A DNA stretch of 50,571 bases from an uncultured Acidobacteriota bacterium (lineage in GTDB: Bacteria; Acidobacteriota; Thermoanaerobaculia; UBA5066): the NCBI GenBank assembly GCA_903845115.1, contig CAIMWE010000121.1:1-50571 (forward strand), written 5' to 3'. The notes below the pieces were generated by a model. The model searched no databases, was not told the origin of the DNA, and saw nothing but the letters and a program-made list of their open reading frames with translations. Within the stretch, counting starts at the first letter, position 1. Each line of letters begins with the position of its first letter. Positions 17,998 to 25,211 of the stretch are shown here, one piece after another. The position numbers and the translations under genes are program-made.

Positions 17998-18585
17998 ATG
18001 AGCACCCTGATCGGCCGCAAGGCCCCCGAGTTCACCGCCGAAGGCGTCCTGAACGGCCAGTTCAAGAGCTACAAGCTCGCCGACTACGCCGGCAAGTGGG
18101 TCGTCCTCTTCTTCTACCCGCTCGACTTCACGTTCGTCTGCCCGACCGAGATCCTGGCGTTCTCGGACCGCCTGGCCGAGTTCAAGAAGCTGAACGCCGA
18201 GGTCCTCGGCGTCTCGGTCGACTCGAAGTTCAGCCACCTCGCCTGGACCGAGAAGAAGCGGGAGGAGGGGGGCATCTCGGGCCTCGCCTATCCCCTCATC
18301 GAGGACCTCAAGAAGGAGATCGCGGCGAGCTTCCAGGTCCTGGCAGACGGAGGCGCGGTCGCGCTCCGCGGCCTCTTCGTCATCGATCCGGACGGCGTCG
18401 TCCAGCACGCCACGATCAACAACCTCGGCGTCGGCCGCTCGGTCGACGAGACGCTCCGCGTCCTCCAGGCGTTCCAGTACGTCAAGGAGCACGGCGAGGT
18501 CTGCCCCGCCGACTGGAAGCCCGGGAAGAAGACGATGAAGGCCGACTGGACGAAGTCGAAGGAGTACTTCTCGCAGGTCAAGTAG
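17998..18585 (+). CDS. Typical 2-Cys peroxiredoxin (AhpC/Prx1 type)
   Basis: A 195-residue thiol peroxidase. The peroxidatic cysteine is C48 in F-T-F-V-C-P-T-E-I and the resolving cysteine C169 in [12 protein letters not shown]. The C-terminal Y-F motif (E-Y-F-S-Q-V-K) linked to sensitivity to overoxidation is present. Both active positions are cysteine, not selenocysteine. A good Shine-Dalgarno AAGGAG precedes the ATG by 10 nt. The thioredoxin reductase gene follows after 16 bp, so the pair forms a peroxide-reducing unit driven by NADPH through thioredoxin. Confidence 0.96.
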   Translation: MSTLIGRKAPEFTAEGVLNGQFKSYKLADYAGKWVVLFFYPLDFTFVCPTEILAFSDRLAEFKKLNAEVLGVSVDSKFSHLAWTEKKREEGGISGLAYPLIEDLKKEIAASFQVLADGGAVALRGLFVIDPDGVVQHATINNLGVGRSVDETLRVLQAFQYVKEHGEVCPADWKPGKKTMKADWTKSKEYFSQVK

Positions 18586-18601
18586 TCCCGGAGAACCCGC
18601 C

Positions 18602-19549
18602 ATGCCGAACAAGACGCACTACCGGATCGTGATCCTGGGCTCCGGCCCGGCCGGCCTCACCGCCGCCATCTACGCCTCCCGCGCGAACCTCGAGCCGCTC
18701 GTCGTGGAGGGGATCCAGCCCGGCGGGCAGCTGACGACGACGACCGAGGTCGAGAACTTCCCCGGGTTCGAGCACGGGATCCAGGGGCCCGAGCTGATGA
18801 GCGTCACCCGGGCCCAGGCGACCCGCTTCGGGACCGAGATCGTCTCCGACACCGTGACGAAGGTCGAGCTCGGCGCGCGCCCGTTCCGGGTCTCGCTGGA
18901 GTCGGGAGCCGCGCTCACGGCCGATGCCGTCATCGTGGCGACGGGCGCCACCGCGAAGTACCTCGGCCTCCCGAGCGAGCAGACCCTCCTCGGCCACGGG
19001 GTCTCCGCGTGCGCCACCTGCGACGGCTTCTTCTTCCGCGGGAAGGAGGTCGTGGTGGTGGGCGGCGGCGACACGGCCATGGAGGAGGCGAACTTCCTCA
19101 CCAAGTTCGCCTCGCGCGTCTACCTCGTCCACCGCCGGAGCGAGTTCCGGGCGTCGAAGATCATGGCTCAGCGGACGCTCGCGAACCCGAAGATCGAGGC
19201 GGTCCTCGACGCCGTCGTCGAGGAGATCCTGGGGACGCCGGAGACCGGCGTCAGCGGGGTCCGGGTCAGGAACGTGAAGAGCGGGGAGTCCAGGACGCTC
19301 CCGGTCAGGGGCTACTTCTCCGCGATCGGCCACCAGCCGAACACGGCCCTCTTCAAGGGACAGCTCGCGATGAACGAGGTGGGCTACCTGACGGTGACGA
19401 ACCCGTCGACCCGGACCTCCGTCGAGGGGGTCTTCGCCGCCGGCGACGTCGCCGACCCCACCTACCGGCAGGCGATCAGCGCCGCCGGCGAGGGGTGCAA
19501 GGCCGCCATCGACGCCGAGCGGTGGCTGGCGGAGCAAGGAATTCACTAA
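18602..19549 (+). CDS. trxB: Thioredoxin reductase
   Basis: A 315-residue FAD/NADPH disulfide reductase. The FAD-binding G-S-G-P-A-G-L-T-A-A lies at about residues 13-22, the redox-active pair is C137/C140 in C-A-T-C-D-G, the NADPH-binding V-V-V-G-G-G-D-T-A-M follows, and the C-terminal FAD motif G-V-F-A-A-G-D-V-A is intact. Length and motifs are those of the bacterial low-molecular-weight type. Transcribed with the peroxiredoxin. Confidence 0.96.
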   Translation: MPNKTHYRIVILGSGPAGLTAAIYASRANLEPLVVEGIQPGGQLTTTTEVENFPGFEHGIQGPELMSVTRAQATRFGTEIVSDTVTKVELGARPFRVSLESGAALTADAVIVATGATAKYLGLPSEQTLLGHGVSACATCDGFFFRGKEVVVVGGGDTAMEEANFLTKFASRVYLVHRRSEFRASKIMAQRTLANPKIEAVLDAVVEEILGTPETGVSGVRVRNVKSGESRTLPVRGYFSAIGHQPNTALFKGQLAMNEVGYLTVTNPSTRTSVEGVFAAGDVADPTYRQAISAAGEGCKAAIDAERWLAEQGIH

Positions 19550-19552
19550 GGG

Positions 19553-20299
19553 CTAGGGCGCGGCGCGAGTGGGAGAGGCGCTGAACCTCTTCCGCTCCGC
19601 CTCCCGCCCGCCCTCCGTGCAGGGGTAGCCGAAAGAGGCGTCGAAGGCGCAGCCGGGGCCGCGCGTCGGCCGCGCGGTCTCGCGGGGCCGCTTCCAGGCG
19701 AGGGCCGGCCAGACGAGCGAGAGGAAGTCGTCCCCGAACCGGTCGAACTCGATCGACCTCCGAAACAGGGGAGCGACGGCCAGGAGCTTCGCCGCGAACC
19801 GCTCGGTCACGAGGCCTCTCACTCCCGCCCGCAAGCGGTCGCCCTCCGGTCCCGGGACGAAGCCCGAGAGGGGCACGGTTCGCTCGCCCAGCTTCCCCCT
19901 GAAGACCAGGCACCCGTCCGTCTCCCGGACGACCGCGCACCCGGCGGGGCGCCGATCCGAGGGGAAATGGAGGCTCCGCCCGAACCGCTCGCCGCCGTCG
20001 GGATCGACGACCGTCTCCTCCGAGTCGTCTCCTCTGGGACCCTGCGTCCCCACCAGCTCCAGGCGGATCGAGGCGGCCTCGAGGAGGAGGCGCGTCGTGT
20101 CCCCTTCCGGGCCGCGGCGGAACAGGACCGAGAGCTGGAAGGGAGACGGATCCCCGTACGAGAAGTGCCAGCGCCCCGACGCTCCGGCCTCCCCGGCCGG
20201 CTCCGCGGGGAGGGCCGAAACCGGCGCCGGGAGCGCCAGCAGCGCGGCCGCGGCGAGGAGGACCGTCGTCGGTTTCAGCGAACGCCGCCGGTAGACCAT
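19553..20299 (-). CDS. Exported protein of unknown function
   Basis: A 248-residue protein that I cannot assign. It has a signal peptide (M-V-Y-R-R-R-S-L-K, then an alanine/leucine core ending V-S-A-L-P-A), followed by a beta-rich domain with two cysteine pairs (about C117/C126 and C211/C222), consistent with periplasmic disulfides. I chose the ATG at 20299 rather than one 33 bp upstream because it gives a clean signal peptide. It ends 3 bp from the convergent trxB stop. The start overlaps the HD-GYP remnant by about 25 bp, so the reading frames interlock. Confidence 0.65.
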   Translation of the reverse strand: MVYRRRSLKPTTVLLAAAALLALPAPVSALPAEPAGEAGASGRWHFSYGDPSPFQLSVLFRRGPEGDTTRLLLEAASIRLELVGTQGPRGDDSEETVVDPDGGERFGRSLHFPSDRRPAGCAVVRETDGCLVFRGKLGERTVPLSGFVPGPEGDRLRAGVRGLVTERFAAKLLAVAPLFRRSIEFDRFGDDFLSLVWPALAWKRPRETARPTRGPGCAFDASFGYPCTEGGREAERKRFSASPTRAAP

Positions 20300-20532
20300 A
20301 CCTTCTCGTCGACGAAGGAGCGGACCATCCACGGGTCGAGCATCCCCTGCCGCGCCTCCTCCTCCAGGATCCCTAGCGACGTCTCCTGCGAGACCGCCTT
20401 CTTGTAGAGGCGGTCGGACGCGGTCAGGGCGTCGAAGATGTCGCAGATCGTCATGATCCGCGACGGGATCGGGATCTCGCCGGCGCGGAGCGCCTCGGCC
20501 GTCCCGCCGGGCGGGTCGCCGGATGCCGGCAC
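20275..20532 (-). pseudogene. C-terminal remnant of an HD-GYP/HD phosphohydrolase
   Basis: An 85-codon frame whose product G-E-I-P-I-P-S-R-I-M-T-I-C-D-I-F-D-A-L-T (in short blocks), A-S-D-R-L-Y-K-K-A-V and L-D-P-W-M-V-R-S-F-V matches the last third of an HD-GYP domain. The metal-binding HD and H-H-E motifs that should come before are missing. The frame stays open upstream but enters the end of the M23 peptidase gene and loses homology. The piece G-D-P-P-G-G-T-A aligns with the G-Y-P-x-G-L loop, so decay starts about there. This is best read as a truncated relic, although expression of a fragment cannot be excluded. Confidence 0.7.
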
Positions 20533-20543
20533 CGGCCCTCGCC

Positions 20544-21506
20544 TCAGCGGGGGACCAGGGTGGAGAAGATCAGGTAGGGGTTCACCGCGAGCCCCCTCTT
20601 CCAGTTCGAGTCGTGGTCGTCGTCCCGGAAAATGGCGAAGTGGAGGTGGGGCCCGCCGATGACGTGCCCGGTCGTGCCGACATCGCCGATCCGGTCCCCC
20701 TTCTCGACATGGTCTCCGACCTTCATCCCCTTTTCATGATTCGCGAGGTGGGCGTAGAAAAAGAGGTACTTCCCGCTCTCGTCGCGGAGATAGACGACCT
20801 TCCCCCCCTTCTTGTCGCGCCCCATCCGCTCGATCGTCCCGCTGACGACCGCGACGAGCGGCGTGCCGCGGGGCGCCGGGAGGTCGATCGCATGATGCTT
20901 CCGGTGACGGCCGCGGGGGTTGAAGAAGGAGTCCTTGAACTTCTCGGGAGAAAAATCCTCGAGCGGCATCGGGAAGCCGAAGGCGAACAGCTCCGACAGC
21001 TCCTCCTCGGGGAGGGAGACGGGCCGGCTGTCGGACTTCCGGACGACGAGGTCGGTGACCCGCTTGGTCAGCGACTTCCAGAACGAGGGCTTCACGGGGT
21101 CGGCCAGCAGCTCTTCCGCCGTCGGCGCCGGCCTGTTGCCCGGCGGGTCGACGAGGGCAAGGGCCCCGCCGTCCTCCTCGTCGACGTCGTCCGGATCGTC
21201 CTCGATCGGGAGGAGCTCGGCCGTCTGCTGGCCGCGGGGGACGTAGTTGGTCCGCCTCAGCCACGCGAGATCGGCCGCGTCGGCCGACGGGTAGCACTGG
21301 CCGTCCTCCGGGTCGCGGACGCGGCAAGCGGGCGCGACCGGATGACGGGATGCGTCGTCCGCCGCGGTCGACGAGCCGCCGGAGAGGGGGGACGAGGCCA
21401 TCATCGCATCCGGACCCGCCGCCTCCGGGGAGGCGAGCTCGGTCCCGCTGACGGCAGCCGCTCCCGTGAAGAGGAGCGCCGCGCAGAGCGCAACGGGGAG
21501 TCTCAG
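20544..21506 (-). CDS. Exported M23-family peptidase with an apparent CTG start
   Basis: About 320 residues. The C-terminal domain (about 190-310) has the LytM/M23 layout with H-H-A-I-D-L-P-A-P-R-G-T-P, V-S-G-T-I-E-R and the G-P-H-L-H-F-A-I motif, so it should bind zinc and cut peptidoglycan peptides. The first ATG in frame (21404) would start in the middle of a low-complexity region. Upstream the frame encodes a textbook signal peptide (R-L-P-V-A-L-C-A-A-L-L-F-T-G-A-A-A-V-S-G) with no ATG, GTG or TTG. The only start is CTG at 21506, preceded by AGGAG with 8-nt spacing and overlapping the efp stop as CTGA. I therefore annotate from the CTG. A linker rich in acidic residues separates signal and catalytic domain. 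Confidence 0.85.
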   Translation of the reverse strand: MRLPVALCAALLFTGAAAVSGTELASPEAAGPDAMMASSPLSGGSSTAADDASRHPVAPACRVRDPEDGQCYPSADAADLAWLRRTNYVPRGQQTAELLPIEDDPDDVDEEDGGALALVDPPGNRPAPTAEELLADPVKPSFWKSLTKRVTDLVVRKSDSRPVSLPEEELSELFAFGFPMPLEDFSPEKFKDSFFNPRGRHRKHHAIDLPAPRGTPLVAVVSGTIERMGRDKKGGKVVYLRDESGKYLFFYAHLANHEKGMKVGDHVEKGDRIGDVGTTGHVIGGPHLHFAIFRDDDHDSNWKRGLAVNPYLIFSTLVPR

Positions 21507-22063
21507 CTGACTCGCTCCTGGTAGGAGTCGTCCCGGGTGTCGATCCGGATCACCGTTCCCGCCTCGACGAACTGCGGGATCATCACGGTGAGGCCCGTCT
21601 CGAGCTTGGCCGGCTTGTACGACGCGGAGGCCGTCGCCCCCTTCATCCCGGGGTCCGTCTCGACGATCCGGAGGGCGACCGTCGTCGGGAGCTCGACGGA
21701 GACCGGGTTGCCGTCGTAGAAATCGACGGTGATGACAGTCTCGGGGAGGAGGTACTTCATGGCGTCCCCGACGATCTCGTCGTCCAGACGGATCTGGTCG
21801 AACGACTCCTGGTTCATGAAGTGGTGCCCCTCGCTGTCGGAGTAGAGGTACTGCATCTCGTGGGTGTCGAGCGAGGCTTTCTCGACCCGGTCCTCGGACC
21901 GGAACCGGTGTTCGTTCATCGCGCCGGACTTGAGGTTCCGGAGCTTCGCCTGGACGAACCCCCGAAGGTTCCCCGGGGTCTTGTGGACCACGCTGTGGGC
22001 CCGATGAAGCTCTCCGTTGTGGAGGATGATCATCCCGGCCCGGATCTCCGTCGCTGAAATCAT
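21503..22063 (-). CDS. efp: Elongation factor P
   Basis: A 186-residue translation factor that relieves ribosome stalling at consecutive prolines. All three OB/KOW-like domains are present, from S-A-T-E-I-R-A-G to the C-terminal G-T-V-I-R-I-D-T-R. The domain I loop that is normally modified reads P-G-N-L-R-G-F (30-36): asparagine 32 stands where E. coli has the beta-lysylated lysine, and R34 is the only basic residue at the tip. Neither EpmA-type lysylation nor standard EarP-type arginine placement is obvious. The stop overlaps the start of the M23 peptidase. Confidence 0.94.
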   Translation of the reverse strand: MISATEIRAGMIILHNGELHRAHSVVHKTPGNLRGFVQAKLRNLKSGAMNEHRFRSEDRVEKASLDTHEMQYLYSDSEGHHFMNQESFDQIRLDDEIVGDAMKYLLPETVITVDFYDGNPVSVELPTTVALRIVETDPGMKGATASASYKPAKLETGLTVMIPQFVEAGTVIRIDTRDDSYQERVS

Positions 22064-22187
22064 TTGACCTTTGGCACCAACAGGATGGCTTTCAATGGCG
22101 TTCCTGCCGGGCGTGGCGGGGCCCTACCCCATCCATGAACCCGGCTCTTGTAGGGGGAGGCTAACCGAGAAGAGCCGGAAAAGGCAA

Positions 22188-22215
22188 GCGGGGCCGCCCG
22201 GACAGGCGACCCCGC
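22188..22215 (-). terminator. Terminator of the FadL-lipase unit
   Basis: On the minus strand GCGGGGTCGCC (22215-22205) pairs with GGCGGCCCCGC (22198-22188) over 11 bp with one G-T wobble and a 6-nt loop, followed by TTGCCTTTTCC. It lies just after the lipase stop and has the stem and T-rich tail of a factor-independent terminator. A second 9-bp inverted repeat, CCGGCTCTT / AAGAGCCGG, lies at 22141-22178. Confidence 0.65.
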
Positions 22216-22244
22216 GTAAAGATCTGGAAACGGAAAGGTCCGGG

Positions 22245-23711
22245 TTACTGGTTCTCGATCACGGGGCGGAGCTGCGGGACCGGCACCTCGCCGTCCGTCG
22301 AGATCGCCGGGTGACCCTGCACAGGCCCGAAGACTTTCAGGAGCCCCTCGGTGTTCTCCGGGGTCCAGTAGGCCGCCGCGAAGTTCAGGGTGTCCCCGAT
22401 GTTCGTCACTCCCCCGTTCGGGAACCACCCACCGCTGGTGTTGCCGTTGAAGAGGATCGCCGAGAGGTCCGGGCGGTGGATCTGCGCGCCGTAGGCCGCG
22501 TTCAGGAACTGGACCATCTCGTCGGCGATGACCGCGTAGCCGATGGAGGTGCCGTGGACGCCGTCGAACCCGAAGAACCCTCCCTGGAGGTAGGCTGTCG
22601 ACAGCGTGATCCCGCCGTAGTTCCGCCCGTTCTTCACGATGTCGGCGAAGACCGCCGCCGTGTCGAACACCTTGTAGCCGTACGTCGCCGCCAGCGAGGC
22701 GATGTCGGCGTTGAACTCGGCTGTCCGGGTCTGGATCTTCACGACGTTGTCGGCGTAGACGACGAATCCCTGCTGGGGTCCGGCCGCGGTGATGCTTCCC
22801 TCGGGGAGAGGGAGCTTGTCGCAGGCGGCCCGGAGCGGGCCCGTCGCCGGATACCCGGCGTCGTCCAGCATCCCGCAGGCGATCCCGTACCCCTTCGAAA
22901 TGACCGCGCTCGCCGTCAGCGGGACGAGCGAGCCGAACGGGATCTCCTTCCCGTCGCGCGAGCCGGTCCAGCGCCACGGGGTGCCGGCATACGCCCCGCT
23001 CTTGTGGAAGATCGGGACGCCCAGCGTGATGTTGTAGATCGGGATGGTCGTCGAGAAGGGGATCATCGCCACGTCGGGGAGCGTCATGACGACACCGCTC
23101 GCCTTCCCGCCCTGGGCGGCCTGGAGGGTCTTGAGGATCGTCTCGTAGCTGGCCTTGAACGCCGCGCGGGGGGTCAGCGTCACACCGTCGATGACGATCG
23201 CGCTCGTCATGGCGCCCAGCTCGTCGTTGTTCCCGATCCATACGGAGACGAAGGTCGGCGCGAGCTTCACCGCCTGGGCCAGGGCCGTCCCCTGCCCGCG
23301 CAGGACGGTGTCGGTCAGGCCGACCGGGGTGTCGCCGGTCTTGGTGACGACGTCGGCGACCTTGTACCCGGCGACGCCGAGGTTGTTGTAGGGGGTGGCG
23401 AGCGTGGCGTTCATCGGCTTGCCGGTCGACGGCTTCACCGAGAACGTCGGGGCGAGGCTGGTCAGGAGCTGGCAGCCCCCGAGCCCCGGGTCGTCGATGA
23501 GCGGCTGCTGGTAGTTGGCCCCCACCGACCGCGCGACGACGGCGGAATAGCTGTCGACCTGGCCGTACTTGACGACGCAGCCGTTCATGTAGCCGTGCGT
23601 GAGGGAATCGCCGAGAGCGACGTACCGGGTGAGGTCGACCTGGGCGGCGGCCGGGACGGCGATCGCCAGCGCGGCGAGGAGGCTGAGGGAGGTCTTCGCG
23701 AAGTTCTTCAT
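22245..23711 (-). CDS. Secreted GDSL/SGNH-family lipase or esterase
   Basis: A 488-residue hydrolase with a signal peptide (M-K-N-F-A-K-T-S, leucine/alanine core, A-A-A-Q cleavage near residue 24). The nucleophile is S36 in A-L-G-D-S-L-T-H-G; block III is I-G-N-N-D-E-L-G; the D-x-x-H pair is in F-D-G-V-H-G (about residues 383-386). It is larger than minimal SGNH enzymes, with insertions around the active site. It lies 11 bp downstream of a FadL porin, so it probably releases fatty acids outside the cell for uptake by that porin. Exact substrate unknown. Confidence 0.86.
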   Translation of the reverse strand: MKNFAKTSLSLLAALAIAVPAAAQVDLTRYVALGDSLTHGYMNGCVVKYGQVDSYSAVVARSVGANYQQPLIDDPGLGGCQLLTSLAPTFSVKPSTGKPMNATLATPYNNLGVAGYKVADVVTKTGDTPVGLTDTVLRGQGTALAQAVKLAPTFVSVWIGNNDELGAMTSAIVIDGVTLTPRAAFKASYETILKTLQAAQGGKASGVVMTLPDVAMIPFSTTIPIYNITLGVPIFHKSGAYAGTPWRWTGSRDGKEIPFGSLVPLTASAVISKGYGIACGMLDDAGYPATGPLRAACDKLPLPEGSITAAGPQQGFVVYADNVVKIQTRTAEFNADIASLAATYGYKVFDTAAVFADIVKNGRNYGGITLSTAYLQGGFFGFDGVHGTSIGYAVIADEMVQFLNAAYGAQIHRPDLSAILFNGNTSGGWFPNGGVTNIGDTLNFAAAYWTPENTEGLLKVFGPVQGHPAISTDGEVPVPQLRPVIENQ

Positions 23712-23722
23712 CGTCGGCTCCG

Positions 23723-25042
23723 TCAGAACGCGGTCTTGAAGTTGAGGACGGTCAGGTTGGCGTAGGTCTTGTAGGTCCCGTTGTAGTTGTCCTTCTGCTG
23801 ACCGTTCGTCGACCGATCGTGGAAGAAGAGGGCCAGGTTGGAGAACTCGATCGCCGAGTTCTTCCCGACCTTGAACCCGAAGCCGACCGAGTAGCCGGTC
23901 CGGTTGGCGTCCGGGAGGAGCGGAGAGACGTCGGCGTCGGGCTGCGGGGTCTGGTCGTAGACGATGCCGAGCTGGAAGTTGAACTTCTCCGTCGCCTGGA
24001 AGTTCATGCCGAGCCGGTAGGACCAGGAGTTCACCCAGTTGTGGGAGAGGACCTGCGACGGGACCTGCTTGCCGTCGACGGGCGAGAAGGCGAAGACCGT
24101 CTCGTTGAAGACCTTCCATTCGGTGTAGGTCGCCGCCGCCTCGACCGTCAGCTTGCAGTCGTGGTAGGCGATGCCGCCCATCCAGATCGCCGGGAACTGG
24201 AGCGTCGTCTGGACCGGGACGTTCGTGTTGAGCGGGTACTTCGCGGCGACCGCGGCATCGAGGTCCGGGTGCCCCGTCGATATCGAGTACAGGACCGCGC
24301 TCCCCTTGTAGGTCTGGTCGACGTGGCCGTGGTAGGAGAGGCCGAGGCTGATGTTCTCGGTCGGCTTGATCTGGATGCCCGCGCCGAACGTGACGTCCGT
24401 CGCGAACCCGTCGCCGACGATGTCCGCGTGGACGACGTCGCTGAAGGCCTGCGAGTAGGGGTTGATGGTCCCGAAGTTCTTCTGCAGCTTGACGTCGCTG
24501 ACGCGGAGCTCGGGGCCGACGCCGACCGAGAGCCAGTCGGTGAACGCCGCGGCGATCTGCAGGCCCAGGGAGTACTGCTTCAGGTCGACCCGCTGCGAGA
24601 GGAAGCGGCCCTTGAACGTGTCCGGGTTGTCCCAGGCCGTCGAGAGGCCGTTCGGGAACCAGGTCCCGAGGGAGACGTTCACGTTCTTGGCCACCGGCAT
24701 CGAGACGAAGAAGTTCGGCGGAAAGAAGACCTGGCGTTTCTGGGTCGCCTCGTAGCCGTAGCCCGGGTAGGAGGCGTCGTCGCCCTTGAAGGACGAGAAC
24801 GGCGCGATCAGCGTGACGCCGACCGAGGCCGAGAGCTTGTCGTTCGTGGCGAGGCCCGCCGGGTTGTAGAACATCGACGAGCCGTCGTCGGCCGACGCGA
24901 TGAACGCGCCTCCCATGCCCGTCGCCTTCGAGCCCGCCTCGAAGATGGAGAAGCCGGCCGCGACCGCCGCGGGGGCCGCTGCCAGGAGAGCCATCCCGGC
25001 GGCGACGGCTCCGAGACGGAGCCACCCATTCGAATTTCTCAC
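23723..25042 (-). CDS. FadL/OmpP1-family outer-membrane fatty acid transporter
   Basis: A 439-residue beta-barrel protein. After a signal peptide (about 1-28, ending A-V-A-A) comes the plug motif G-F-S-I-F-E-A-G-S-K-A-T-G-M-G-G-A-F and F-Y-N-P-A-G-L-A, both typical of the FadL/TodX family, then alternating amphipathic strands to the C-terminal L-N-F-K-T-A-F with a terminal phenylalanine expected for Bam-dependent insertion. The start is GTG at 25042 with AGGAGG upstream. It is the first gene of a two-gene unit with the GDSL lipase. Confidence 0.93.
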   Translation of the reverse strand: MRNSNGWLRLGAVAAGMALLAAAPAAVAAGFSIFEAGSKATGMGGAFIASADDGSSMFYNPAGLATNDKLSASVGVTLIAPFSSFKGDDASYPGYGYEATQKRQVFFPPNFFVSMPVAKNVNVSLGTWFPNGLSTAWDNPDTFKGRFLSQRVDLKQYSLGLQIAAAFTDWLSVGVGPELRVSDVKLQKNFGTINPYSQAFSDVVHADIVGDGFATDVTFGAGIQIKPTENISLGLSYHGHVDQTYKGSAVLYSISTGHPDLDAAVAAKYPLNTNVPVQTTLQFPAIWMGGIAYHDCKLTVEAAATYTEWKVFNETVFAFSPVDGKQVPSQVLSHNWVNSWSYRLGMNFQATEKFNFQLGIVYDQTPQPDADVSPLLPDANRTGYSVGFGFKVGKNSAIEFSNLALFFHDRSTNGQQKDNYNGTYKTYANLTVLNFKTAF

Positions 25043-25105
25043 TCGTTCCTCCTTCGTCCTTCCTCGTCCCGAAAAGAAATCTGGTTTGCCTGAGATTACG
25101 GGTCG

Positions 25106-25134
25106 ATTCTTGGGCCATGGCCCCGCAGAGTCAA
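25106..25134 (-). promoter_or_regulatory. Promoter of the FadL-lipase unit
   Basis: On the minus strand TTGACT (25134-25129), a 17-bp spacer and AAGAAT (25111-25106). Transcription would begin near 25099, about 56 nt before the fadL-like GTG start. A GGGCCATGGCCC palindrome lies within the spacer and could serve as an operator. Confidence 0.55.
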
Positions 25135-25211
25135 GCGTTCCACTCCGCCCGGAGGGGTTCCGGCGTTAACGCTCGAGGGAGGGCGGGACGGGCGGGACGG
25201 GCGGTCCGGGG

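Noticed and set aside
18122-18160. Selenocysteine in the peroxiredoxin
   Set aside because: Both active-site codons are cysteine (TGC); no in-frame TGA is present before the natural stop.
22245-25118. A single 957-codon minus-strand protein
   Set aside because: Only the part from 23711 down is the lipase; the upstream half is a shadow of the FadL gene in another frame.
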